41,987 nucleotides of DNA from Oscillospiraceae bacterium (GTDB lineage Bacteria > Bacillota > Clostridia > Oscillospirales > Ruminococcaceae). Numbering within the stretch: position 1 is the stretch's first letter; every line of letters starts with the position of its first letter. The stretch is from contig JAEDJV010000006.1 in the NCBI GenBank assembly GCA_016296165.1, positions 1-41,987 of the forward strand, given 5' to 3'. The notes below the pieces were generated by a model that saw only the letters and a list, made by a program, of their open reading frames with translations, ran no database searches and was not told the DNA's origin. Of the stretch, positions 1 through 7,992 are shown in pieces. Position numbers and translations under genes: made by a program.

Positions 1-79
1 ACGTATTTTCTTTGCTTGATTTAAAAAGTTTTTTTCATGAAGTGGCAAACTCGGGGGGGTGTTTTTTTATTTTTCAAAC

Positions 80-114
80 TTGATTTTTGACAGAAAGTAT
101 GGTAAAATTAAATA
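80..114 (+). promoter_or_regulatory. Sigma-A promoter for the first operon
   Basis: TTGATT at 80-85 lies 17 bp before TAAAAT at 103-108. An overlapping alternative is TTGACA at 87-92 with TAAATA at 109-114 and a 16-bp spacer. Either would start transcription shortly before the ribosome binding site at 140-147. The presence of a promoter suggests that the ATPase gene opens its own operon rather than following a nuclease gene. Confidence 0.6.
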
Positions 115-152
115 TGTATGATTTATTTACGCTAATATCGAGGTGATCATTT

Positions 153-2633
153 TTGAGAATAAAGACTATATATATAAAAAGCTTTGGCAAACTTAAAGAT
201 TTCAGACTCAGCCTGAAACCAGGATTGAACGTTATTTACGGAGTCAACGAATCCGGCAAAACAACTGTACTTAATTTCATAAAAATGATGTTCTACGGTA
301 ATGCAAGTAAATCTGCTGATATAAAGAAAAATCCCAGAAGGAAATACACTCCATGGGACGGAAGTCAGATGGCCGGATTTATCGAATTTGAACATTCAGG
401 AACCAGTTACAGACTTGAACGCGAATTCGGAAGTTCGAACATCAGTGACAATATATCATTATGGAACCTGAACACAGGTCAGTGTGAACCACTCAGCTGC
501 AAGTATGACGCAGGTGAACGATTCATGGGGGTCGGTGTATCTGCATTTGAAAAAAGTGTTTTTATCGGAGATGTTTCCAGCATAATTAACGGTTCTGATA
601 AAGACGATGAAATCTCCAGAAAACTTATGAACTATTCTTCATCCGGTGATGAAACAGTTTCTTACGAATTAGTTCGGAAACGTCTTCAGAAAGCCCATGA
701 AGAACTTCGCTCCAGAAACGGCAAAAACGGAGAAATCGACAAACTCCTTCAGATGCTTTCTGATAAAACCGAACTTCTTTCAAAAGCTGAGGAAGAGGAA
801 AATCTAAAACATTCTGACGAAGAGCTTCATACGTCATTCTGTGATCATCTTCAGAAGAAAAAAGAGTATTATGACAGAATTTCTGATTCACTGAAGGAAC
901 AGCGCATTATCAGAGAACTGCATTCACTGGAAGTCCAGAACAGGAAAAACATAGTAAAAGATGAGTTAAAACAAAAACTGTCAAAACTGAATTCTGATAT
1001 TTCCAACGGAAGTTTTACTGTAACAGATGCATTTCTGGATCAGTGTTCGGGGATGCTCTCCGAACTCAGTCATCTCAAAGAATCATATGCTGAAAAGAAA
1101 ACTTCTTTTAACAGTCTTTCAAATGAAATTACTGACCTTCGCCTTTCCGAAATAATACAGGATAACTACGCTGATCTGGATAGTTTGTCTGACAAAATCT
1201 CTTCTCTGTGTTCTGATGTGTCAAAAAACGAAAACGAACTAAACAACATAATTGGTTTAATTGATGACTTAAATACCAGGCTTAAGGAAACGCAGCTTAA
1301 GGAAGAACTGTACAAAGAACATATTGCAGACATGGAATCGAACTATATTACACTTATTCCTGTAACCGCAATAATAATCGCAGCCATTGCCCTGCTTTTT
1401 AAAAATCCATGGATTCTGGTTTCAATTCTGCCTTCATGTGCTACACTATTTTTCATGGGCAAATTACTGGACAGGATATCCAAAAAAAGAAATCTTAAAT
1501 CAGGACTTGCAAATAATGCGCCGGACTATGAAAAAGCATACAAAGAGTTTGAGGAATACAGAGAACAGTATGAAAATCAGAAAGCTGAACTTTATGATAA
1601 TATCTCCGCATTAAAATCAGAAATCTCAGATACTGAAACAAAACGAAAAGAGCTTGAAACTGAAAACAACAAGCTAATCATACAAAACGAACAGAAAACC
1701 TCTGAACTAAACAGGATTAACGCTTCTCTCTCCCAGACAAGCAGCAGTATCACAAATCTTGAAAGTGATATACTGTTTACTTTCTCAAAATTCAGATCTG
1801 TTTCAAACATCATAGAAATAGAACATTACATTGAGGAAATACAGAATACGCTTTCAGAGATTGAAAAAACAAAAGCTGTCTTAGAATCAAAACTCGAAGA
1901 GGATATAATAACTGACAGTCCGGAAGAGATAAAAACAAAGATGGAAAATCTCAAAATCAAACTCTCTGCACTGACACAGGTTTCAGGACCAAAACTAATT
2001 TCTGACGAACAGGTTGAACAGCTTGAAAATGAACTTGAAGAAACAAAGCAGGAAATCTCGTCTCTTAAGGATGAAATTTCAAACATGCGTTCGAGAATTC
2101 TTTCAAGATATCATTCACAGGAAACCCCTTCAGTTCTCAGAAATGATATCGACAGGATTAAATCAGACATTGCAAAGATGGCTGTATATGACAAAAGTTT
2201 ACTTATAGCAGCCGATGTCATTGAAGAGGCAGCCGGTGAGATACGACAAACATTTACACCTGAACTTAACAGTAAAACAGAACGTATTTTCTCTCACCTT
2301 ACTGACGGAAAATACAACGAAACCATAGTTTCAAAAAATCTCGAAATAACATCAGCGGTTAATGAAAATGCCAGTCTGCGTGAATGGCAGTATCTCAGTA
2401 CAGGTACTGCAGAACAGGCATATTTTGCACTCCGTCTTGCTCTTTCTGATATGCTGACCAAAAATCAGGTTCCGCTTTTCCTTGATGACGTATTCGCTCA
2501 TTATGACGATGAACGCACCCGGAGAGGTTTCATGTTTCTGAACGAATACAGTCGTCTTAATCAGATACTTTTTTTTACATGCCACAAATACAAAGCAGTA
2601 TCTGACAGATACATAATGTTTCCGGAAAAATAA
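153..2633 (+). CDS. YhaN-like AAA/SMC-type ATPase with a central membrane hairpin
   Basis: A RecF/SMC-like ATPase of the YhaN type. Seen: Walker A GVNESGKTT at residues 30-38, long coiled-coil stretches (about 180-390 and 450-720), two membrane helices at about 398-415 and 418-437, an ABC-type signature LSTG at 748-751 and Walker B LFLDDVF around D778/D779. The ATPase motifs are all intact. Known: YhaN works with the Mre11-like nuclease YhaO in a Rad50/Mre11-like pair. No nuclease gene adjoins this copy; a paralogue at 19780 does sit beside one. The TTG start is chosen because GAGGTGAT at 140-147 lies 5 nt upstream and the protein begins with the usual MxIKxxxIxxFG. First gene of a five-gene plus-strand run. 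DNA-end processing is inferred only. Confidence 0.85.
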   Translation: MRIKTIYIKSFGKLKDFRLSLKPGLNVIYGVNESGKTTVLNFIKMMFYGNASKSADIKKNPRRKYTPWDGSQMAGFIEFEHSGTSYRLEREFGSSNISDNISLWNLNTGQCEPLSCKYDAGERFMGVGVSAFEKSVFIGDVSSIINGSDKDDEISRKLMNYSSSGDETVSYELVRKRLQKAHEELRSRNGKNGEIDKLLQMLSDKTELLSKAEEEENLKHSDEELHTSFCDHLQKKKEYYDRISDSLKEQRIIRELHSLEVQNRKNIVKDELKQKLSKLNSDISNGSFTVTDAFLDQCSGMLSELSHLKESYAEKKTSFNSLSNEITDLRLSEIIQDNYADLDSLSDKISSLCSDVSKNENELNNIIGLIDDLNTRLKETQLKEELYKEHIADMESNYITLIPVTAIIIAAIALLFKNPWILVSILPSCATLFFMGKLLDRISKKRNLKSGLANNAPDYEKAYKEFEEYREQYENQKAELYDNISALKSEISDTETKRKELETENNKLIIQNEQKTSELNRINASLSQTSSSITNLESDILFTFSKFRSVSNIIEIEHYIEEIQNTLSEIEKTKAVLESKLEEDIITDSPEEIKTKMENLKIKLSALTQVSGPKLISDEQVEQLENELEETKQEISSLKDEISNMRSRILSRYHSQETPSVLRNDIDRIKSDIAKMAVYDKSLLIAADVIEEAAGEIRQTFTPELNSKTERIFSHLTDGKYNETIVSKNLEITSAVNENASLREWQYLSTGTAEQAYFALRLALSDMLTKNQVPLFLDDVFAHYDDERTRRGFMFLNEYSRLNQILFFTCHKYKAVSDRYIMFPEK

Positions 2634-2651
2634 TTTACTAAGGAGAAAATC

Positions 2652-3206
2652 ATGTTTAAAAAAATAACTTGTATAATCGCTTCACTTGTTTTTGCAGCTG
2701 TAAGTTTTACCGGTTGCAGCAGCACAGAAAAAAAGACAACAACAATTGTTGAAGAAAAATCAGAAACAAAAGAAGTAATTCATGGCAATGGTCACACAAG
2801 TGATACCATCAACCTCAAGCTTTGCGCTGATAATGTAACCAAAATGTTCAAAGACGGTGACTACGGATTAAATGACATTTCAATTGACATTCCAACAAAA
2901 CAGGATGATTTCTTCAATATCATTATTATTACAGAAGAAAAACCGGCAGACAACTCTGTTTTCATAGATATGCTTGAAGAATGTCTTAAGGCACTCAATG
3001 ACGAAGCAATAAAGCAGGATCCTGAATTCTCACCAACTAGTGACGGATATTACGGAGGTTTATTTGACCAGTACTCTGTACAACTTACTGCTATGTGTCT
3101 TGACGAAATCCTTAAAGTATGGCCTGTAAACCAGAAGATTCTGGCTGGAAAACACGATCCGATTGTAACTAATAACGATCCACTGGATATAAACGGAATT
3201 GAATAA
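2652..3206 (+). CDS. Small lipoprotein of unknown function
   Basis: 184 residues. Seen: a lysine-containing start, a hydrophobic stretch and a lipobox FTGC with the lipidated cysteine at residue 22, then a Ser/Thr/Lys/Glu-rich linker to about residue 45 and a soluble domain rich in Asp and Asn. This predicts a lipoprotein anchored on the outer face of the membrane. I do not recognise the domain. Start ATG follows AAGGAG by 7 nt. It lies 18 bp after the ATPase gene and 14 bp before the PIN-like gene, so it is probably cotranscribed, though nothing in the sequence links the functions. Confidence 0.8.
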   Translation: MFKKITCIIASLVFAAVSFTGCSSTEKKTTTIVEEKSETKEVIHGNGHTSDTINLKLCADNVTKMFKDGDYGLNDISIDIPTKQDDFFNIIIITEEKPADNSVFIDMLEECLKALNDEAIKQDPEFSPTSDGYYGGLFDQYSVQLTAMCLDEILKVWPVNQKILAGKHDPIVTNNDPLDINGIE

Positions 3207-3220
3207 AATGAGGTGAGAAA

Positions 3221-3937
3221 TTGGCAGTTTATCTTATAGATTTTGAAAATGTCGGCTCTGACGGTCTCTGCGGAACAGAGAATCTAACCGAATCTGATGC
3301 TGTATATATTTTTTACAGTTCAAATTCAGGAAGAATTTCAATGCAGATGCATCAGTGCATCTGTAACAGTAAAGCAAATTTTACTTATTTTGAAATTACT
3401 ACCGGAGGAAAAAATGCACTTGATTTTCAGCTTTCCTCATTTCTTGGATATCTCATATCCAAAAATCAGTCCGAAGACCTCTATATAATCAGCAAGGACA
3501 GAGGTTTCCAGCATGTAATTGGTTTCTGGAATGACAGAGCTGAAGAGCTTGGAGTAAAAGATCTTAAATTAATCCGCAAAGTTTCGATTAATGCCGAAGA
3601 TTCTCCTGAAGAATCAACACCTTCAGACAATACCTCTGGTACTCCTGTAATTACAGAAGAAGCTGCAGATATTATCTTAGACGAAGAAAATGAAACAGTA
3701 TCAAGTGATGTTGTAAGATCAGTAATTCAGAACATGGAGGAGGTTACCTCGCATACAGCCCTTCATAAACAGCTTGTTTTTATTCTGGGACATGAACAGG
3801 GTTCCGCCGTTTACCATGATATCGGGACAAAAACAGCGTTAAACCGTCAGGACTTTCACAAGAAACTTGTTGCAAAGTTTGGTCAGGCAAACGGAAGTTT
3901 TATTTATAACAAGCTGAAAAAACTGATAGCAAAGTAA
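3221..3937 (+). CDS. PIN-like (NYN-type) RNase domain protein
   Basis: 238 residues. Seen: an N-terminal PIN-like fold with the opening LIDFENVG (D7, N10), D68 in NALDFQL and D93 in SKDRGF, which fit the spaced acidic metal ligands of PIN/NYN nucleases. An acidic linker spans about 125-165, followed by a C-terminal helical module (about 168-238) that seems to contain two similar halves (HEQGSAVYHDI and GQANGSFIYNKL). Known: PIN/NYN domains usually cleave RNA. Start is TTG, with GAGGTGA 4 nt upstream. It sits in the run with the lipoprotein and YfcE. RNase activity is inferred from family; the target is unknown. Confidence 0.7.
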   Translation: MAVYLIDFENVGSDGLCGTENLTESDAVYIFYSSNSGRISMQMHQCICNSKANFTYFEITTGGKNALDFQLSSFLGYLISKNQSEDLYIISKDRGFQHVIGFWNDRAEELGVKDLKLIRKVSINAEDSPEESTPSDNTSGTPVITEEAADIILDEENETVSSDVVRSVIQNMEEVTSHTALHKQLVFILGHEQGSAVYHDIGTKTALNRQDFHKKLVAKFGQANGSFIYNKLKKLIAK

Positions 3938-3955
3938 TCTCCGGAGGTTTATAAA

Positions 3956-4501
3956 ATGAAATTAATGATTGCATCCGACATCCATGGTTCAGCATATTAC
4001 TGCAGAAAGATGCTTGACGCATTTCAAACAGAAAAACCTGACAAATTATTGATCTTAGGTGATATTCTCTATCATGGTCCAAGAAATGATCTTCCGGAAG
4101 AATATGCCCCAAAGGAAGTTATATCCATGTTAAATCCTTTGAAAAATTTCCTTTTATGCGTACGCGGGAACTGTGATACTGAAGTGGATCAGATGGTACT
4201 GGACTTCCCTGTTCTTGCAGAGTACTGTATTTTATACGTTGACGGCAGAACAATTTTTGTTACTCACGGACACAAATTCAACGAACAAAACCAGCCACCG
4301 CTAAACAAGGGGGATATCCTTCTTAACGGACATACTCACATTCCGGCTTATCGGGAAACTGAAACAGGAGTAATATACATGAATCCCGGATCGGTTTCTA
4401 TTCCAAAAGAAAATTCAGAACATCAGTACATGATTTATGATAACGGAAAATTTATCTGGAAGGAGTTGTCGGGAAGAGTACTCAGAGAAGCTGCTCTTTA
4501 A
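3956..4501 (+). CDS. yfcE: YfcE/MJ0936-type metallophosphodiesterase
   Basis: 181 residues, the normal length for the family. Seen: the calcineurin-like motif series D8-x-H10, GD at 35-36, GNCD at 71-74 (Cys in place of the usual His, characteristic of the YfcE/MJ0936 group), HGH at 104-106 and GHTH at 125-128, with NPGSVSIP close behind. Known: YfcE-like enzymes are Mn-dependent phosphodiesterases with poorly defined physiological substrates. GGAGG lies 10 nt before the ATG. It precedes queH by only 3 bp, so the two are probably translated in a coupled way. Confidence 0.88.
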   Translation: MKLMIASDIHGSAYYCRKMLDAFQTEKPDKLLILGDILYHGPRNDLPEEYAPKEVISMLNPLKNFLLCVRGNCDTEVDQMVLDFPVLAEYCILYVDGRTIFVTHGHKFNEQNQPPLNKGDILLNGHTHIPAYRETETGVIYMNPGSVSIPKENSEHQYMIYDNGKFIWKELSGRVLREAAL

Positions 4502-4504
4502 AAA

Positions 4505-5074
4505 ATGACTGATAATTCATCAAAAATCCTTATGCATACCTGCTGTGCTCCCTGCTCAGTTTACTGCATAGATACTCTTCGTGCTCAGGGAACAGAACCA
4601 GTAAGTTTCTGGTATAACCCAAACATTCATCCTTTTACTGAATACAAGCTACGTAAGAAAACTCTGATTGATTATGCAGAATCAATTAAAATGAAACTAA
4701 TAATTAAAAACGAATATGGTCTCCGGGACTTTATCAATGCCGTATATCCTGATTTTGACAACAGATGCTGGTACTGCTACGAGTCAAGACTTTTTGAAAC
4801 TGCAAAGTATGCATCTGAAAATGGTTTTGAACGTTTTACAACAACACTTCTCGTAAGCCCGTATCAAAATCAGGAATTAATATGTTCGATTGCAGAAGAA
4901 GCTGCAAAAAAATATAGCGTAGCTTTCGAATACCACGACTTCCGGGTTGGATTCAGAGAAGGTCAGGAAAAAGCCAGAGAGCTTGGAATGTATATGCAAA
5001 AATACTGCGGATGCATATTTAGTGAAGAAGACAGATATAAGAAGAAGAAAAAAACACAAAAAAATTCAGAGTGA
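4505..5074 (+). CDS. queH: Epoxyqueuosine reductase QueH
   Basis: 189 residues. Seen: the QueH (formerly DUF208) cysteine pattern HTCCAPC at 11-17, CWYC at 88-91 and CGC at 168-170, with YNPNIHP and SPYQNQ. Known: QueH is the non-homologous replacement of QueG; it reduces epoxyqueuosine to queuosine in tRNA using an Fe-S centre. This complements the preQ1 genes at 33488-36370, which lie about 29 kb away. No clear ribosome binding site precedes the ATG, and the upstream stop codon is 3 bp away, so translation is probably coupled to yfcE. The C-terminus is Lys-rich, and the stop codon lies inside the terminator stem. Confidence 0.92.
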   Translation: MTDNSSKILMHTCCAPCSVYCIDTLRAQGTEPVSFWYNPNIHPFTEYKLRKKTLIDYAESIKMKLIIKNEYGLRDFINAVYPDFDNRCWYCYESRLFETAKYASENGFERFTTTLLVSPYQNQELICSIAEEAAKKYSVAFEYHDFRVGFREGQEKARELGMYMQKYCGCIFSEEDRYKKKKKTQKNSE

Positions 5075-5092
5075 TCTATCCTCACTCTGAAT
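5064..5092. terminator. Bidirectional terminator between queH and xylB
   Basis: An 11-bp perfect stem (5064-5074 with 5082-5092) and a 7-nt loop, flanked by A-runs on the left and T-runs on the right, so it can serve the converging transcripts from both strands. Confidence 0.85.
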
Positions 5093-5113
5093 TTTTTGTG
5101 TGTCTATAATTTT

Positions 5114-6637
5114 TCAGATATTTGCAAGTTCTTTACAGTTATTAGTCACTGAATCATAAAGCTTAGTATATATCTGATAGAATTTTTCATACTCAGCTGA
5201 TCTTTCTGAATCAGGAATCTGAGTTTTATCAGTTTTTATCATTACTTCACATGCTTCTTCAACGGTGTTATATACTCCGGTTCCGACAAAAGCAAGAATT
5301 GCAACACCAAGTGCCGGACCTTCCTTGCATGAAACAGTTTTTACCGGACAGCTATAAAGATCTGCAAGCATGCTTCTCCACAGAGGTGAAGTTCCTCCGC
5401 CGCCACACGCCATCATATCACTGATATCTGTTCCCATCTCGCTGATAATGTTTTTACAGTCACGAAGTGAGAACGCAACACCTTCCATAACAGCCCTTAT
5501 AAAGTGTGATTTTGTGTGTATTGCAGACAATCCAAAAAACATACCGCGAATATCCGGATCAAGATGCGGAGTTCTTTCTCCCATGAGATAAGGAAGATAT
5601 ATAAGTTTATCAGAACCTATCGATATCTGTTCTGCTTCCTTATCCATAAGATAATATTCACTGATTCCCTGCTTTTCAGCTTCGAGCATTTCTTCCCTGC
5701 AGAAATTGTCACGAAGCCACTTAAGTGAGAGTCCTGCAGCCTGTGTAACACCCATAATGTGCCAGCAGCCCGGTACAGCGCAGCAAAATGTGTGAACTCT
5801 GCCTTTTGGATCTATCTGAACAGTTGATGTGTGTGCAAAAACCACACCGCTTGTACCAATAGTAGTAAACGCTTTACCGTCTGAAACTATCCCGGTACCT
5901 ACAGCTGCTGCTGCATTGTCACCTGCTCCGCCAACAACCGGTGTACCCGCTTTGAGTCCTGTAAGTTTTGCCGCTTCTTCAGTAATATAACCTGTGATCT
6001 CCACAGATTCATAAACTTTTGCAAGAAGAGCCTTATCTATATCAAGTTTCTCAAGCACTTCATCTGACCAGCATCGATTTGGTACATCCAGAAGCTGCAT
6101 TCCTGAGGCATCTGAAACTTCAGTAGCATACTCTCCAGTAAGCATAAATCTTACATAATCCTTCGGGAGAAGAATATGGCGACACTTACTGTAGTTTTCA
6201 GGCTCATTGTTTCTGACCCAAAGTATTTTTGAAGCTGTAAATCCTGTAAGAGCAGGGTTTGCAGTAATTTCAATAAGTCTGTCTGCACCAACTCTTTCAG
6301 TTATTTCTTCGCATTCAGCGGCAGTACGCTGATCACACCAAATGATGGATTTTCTTATTACATCATTATTTTCATCAAGCATAACGAGACCATGCATCTG
6401 ACCAGACAATCCTACTCCTGTGATGTCATCAGCCAAAACGTCACTTTCAGAAATAATCTTTTTTATAGTTTCTATGCTGGCATTATACCAGTCTGCCGGA
6501 TCCTGTTCAGCATAACCGTTTTTCTCCTGATAAAGCGGATATTCAACCGTAGCTGAAGCCATTACTCTTCCTGTTTCGTCAAACAGAACTGACTTTGTGC
6601 CACTTGTTCCTATATCAACGCCTATAGCATATTTCAT
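5114..6637 (-). CDS. xylB: Xylulokinase
   Basis: 507 residues, full length for FGGY kinases. Phosphorylates D-xylulose to xylulose 5-phosphate in the cytoplasm. Seen: N-terminal phosphate-binding GVDIGTSGTKS at about 6-16, the GLSGQMHG substrate loop, a GGAGDNAAAAVGTG block and the C-terminal ATP-binding ACGGGGTSPLWRSMLADL. GGAGG lies 5 nt before the ATG. It is the last gene of the operon, 14 bp after xylA, and ends at a bidirectional terminator. Together with xylA it completes conversion of xylose to the pentose phosphate pathway. Confidence 0.96.
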   Translation of the reverse strand: MKYAIGVDIGTSGTKSVLFDETGRVMASATVEYPLYQEKNGYAEQDPADWYNASIETIKKIISESDVLADDITGVGLSGQMHGLVMLDENNDVIRKSIIWCDQRTAAECEEITERVGADRLIEITANPALTGFTASKILWVRNNEPENYSKCRHILLPKDYVRFMLTGEYATEVSDASGMQLLDVPNRCWSDEVLEKLDIDKALLAKVYESVEITGYITEEAAKLTGLKAGTPVVGGAGDNAAAAVGTGIVSDGKAFTTIGTSGVVFAHTSTVQIDPKGRVHTFCCAVPGCWHIMGVTQAAGLSLKWLRDNFCREEMLEAEKQGISEYYLMDKEAEQISIGSDKLIYLPYLMGERTPHLDPDIRGMFFGLSAIHTKSHFIRAVMEGVAFSLRDCKNIISEMGTDISDMMACGGGGTSPLWRSMLADLYSCPVKTVSCKEGPALGVAILAFVGTGVYNTVEEACEVMIKTDKTQIPDSERSAEYEKFYQIYTKLYDSVTNNCKELANI

Positions 6638-6651
6638 TTTGGCCTCCGATA

Positions 6652-7968
6652 TTATAAACTGAAAATTACATTGTTTACAATTGCTTCAAGCATTTCCTGT
6701 CTGCCGCTTGTGACAGAATCAATAACATCGCCCTTTGCAAGAGCATATTTTTCAAGATCTTCAAGGGTTACCTTGCCGGCAACGATATCAGCACCAATAC
6801 CATTTTTCCAGGAAGAATAACGATCATTAACAAAGTTATCTACTCTGCCATCTTCGATAATCTTTGCGGCTGCTCTTAAACCAAGTGCAAATGTGTCCAT
6901 ACCTGCAATATATGAATGGAAAATATCCTCTGCTGTAAATGATCCTCTTCTTGCCTTTGAGTCAAAGTTAAGTCCGCCGTTTGTAAATCCGCCTGCTTTA
7001 AGAACTTCCAGCATGCAGAATGTTGCATCATAAATATTGGTCGGGAACTGGTCTGTATCCCATCCGAGAAGTGTATCACCCTGATTGGCATCTATAGAAC
7101 CGAAAACATCATTGTCTCTGGCAACACGAAGTTCGTGCTGGAATGTATGCTGAGCAAGTGTTGCATGGTTAGCTTCGATATTCATCTTGAAATCTTTATC
7201 AAGACCATATTTTCTTAAGAAACCAAGAACAGTAGCAGTATCAAAATCATACTGATGCTTTGTTGGTTCCTTTGGCTTTGGCTCTATATAGAAATCACCG
7301 TCAAATCCAATTGAACGAGCATAGTCAACAGCCATTCTCATAAGACGAGCCATATTTTCCTGTTCAAGTTTCATATCTGTATTAAGAAGTGTTTCATAAC
7401 CTTCACGACCACCCCAGAATACATAACCCTTACCGCCAAGTTTAACTGTAAGTTCAATCGCTTTCTTAATCTGAGCAGCAGCAAAAGCAAATACATCAGC
7501 TGAAGGTGATGTGCCTGCACCATGCATATATCTTGGATTATTGAAACAGTTTGCTGTACCCCAGAGGAGCTTCTTTTCACCCATGTTCGCTTTCATATAG
7601 TCTGTAATCTCATCAAGTCTCTGATTTGATTCTGCAAGTGTAGCTCCTTCAGGGGCGATATCTCTGTCATGGAAACAGTAATAATCAATAGAAAGCTTAT
7701 CCATGATTTCAAAAGCAGCGTCAACCTTTGCTTTAGCTTTTTCCATCGGATCTGTTTCGCCCCAGTTCTTGTCTGTTGTACCAACACCGAACATATCCGT
7801 TCCGTCTCCGCCCATTGTATGCCACCATGAGAGAGCAAACTTAAGATGTTCACGCATTTTCTTTCCGCAGATCATCTCATCCGGATTGTAATACTTGAAT
7901 GCAAGAGGGTTTGTACTGTTCTTTCCTTCGTACTGAATTTTGCTGATACCTTTAAAAAACTCTTTCAT
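6652..7968 (-). CDS. xylA: Xylose isomerase
   Basis: 438 residues, matching the class II enzymes of Firmicutes. Interconverts D-xylose and D-xylulose. Seen: family blocks FWGGREGYETL, EPKPKEPTKHQYDFD, EANHATLAQHTF (metal and catalytic region) and SIDANQGD. AAGGAG lies 7 nt upstream of the ATG. The gene follows the GH3 glycosidase by 24 bp, and xylB follows it by 14 bp. Confidence 0.97.
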   Translation of the reverse strand: MKEFFKGISKIQYEGKNSTNPLAFKYYNPDEMICGKKMREHLKFALSWWHTMGGDGTDMFGVGTTDKNWGETDPMEKAKAKVDAAFEIMDKLSIDYYCFHDRDIAPEGATLAESNQRLDEITDYMKANMGEKKLLWGTANCFNNPRYMHGAGTSPSADVFAFAAAQIKKAIELTVKLGGKGYVFWGGREGYETLLNTDMKLEQENMARLMRMAVDYARSIGFDGDFYIEPKPKEPTKHQYDFDTATVLGFLRKYGLDKDFKMNIEANHATLAQHTFQHELRVARDNDVFGSIDANQGDTLLGWDTDQFPTNIYDATFCMLEVLKAGGFTNGGLNFDSKARRGSFTAEDIFHSYIAGMDTFALGLRAAAKIIEDGRVDNFVNDRYSSWKNGIGADIVAGKVTLEDLEKYALAKGDVIDSVTSGRQEMLEAIVNNVIFSL

Positions 7969-7992
7969 AATTTTACTCCTTTATAAATAATT

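Noticed and set aside
53..59. Run of seven G in an AT-rich region
   Set aside because: It is noncoding and isolated. It could be a phase-variable tract or a sequencing artefact, but nothing around it supports either.
3..83. Possible tail of an upstream gene at the window edge
   Set aside because: A frame without stops runs from about base 3 to 83, but it is short, Phe-rich and overlaps the likely promoter of the next gene; it cannot be told from chance.
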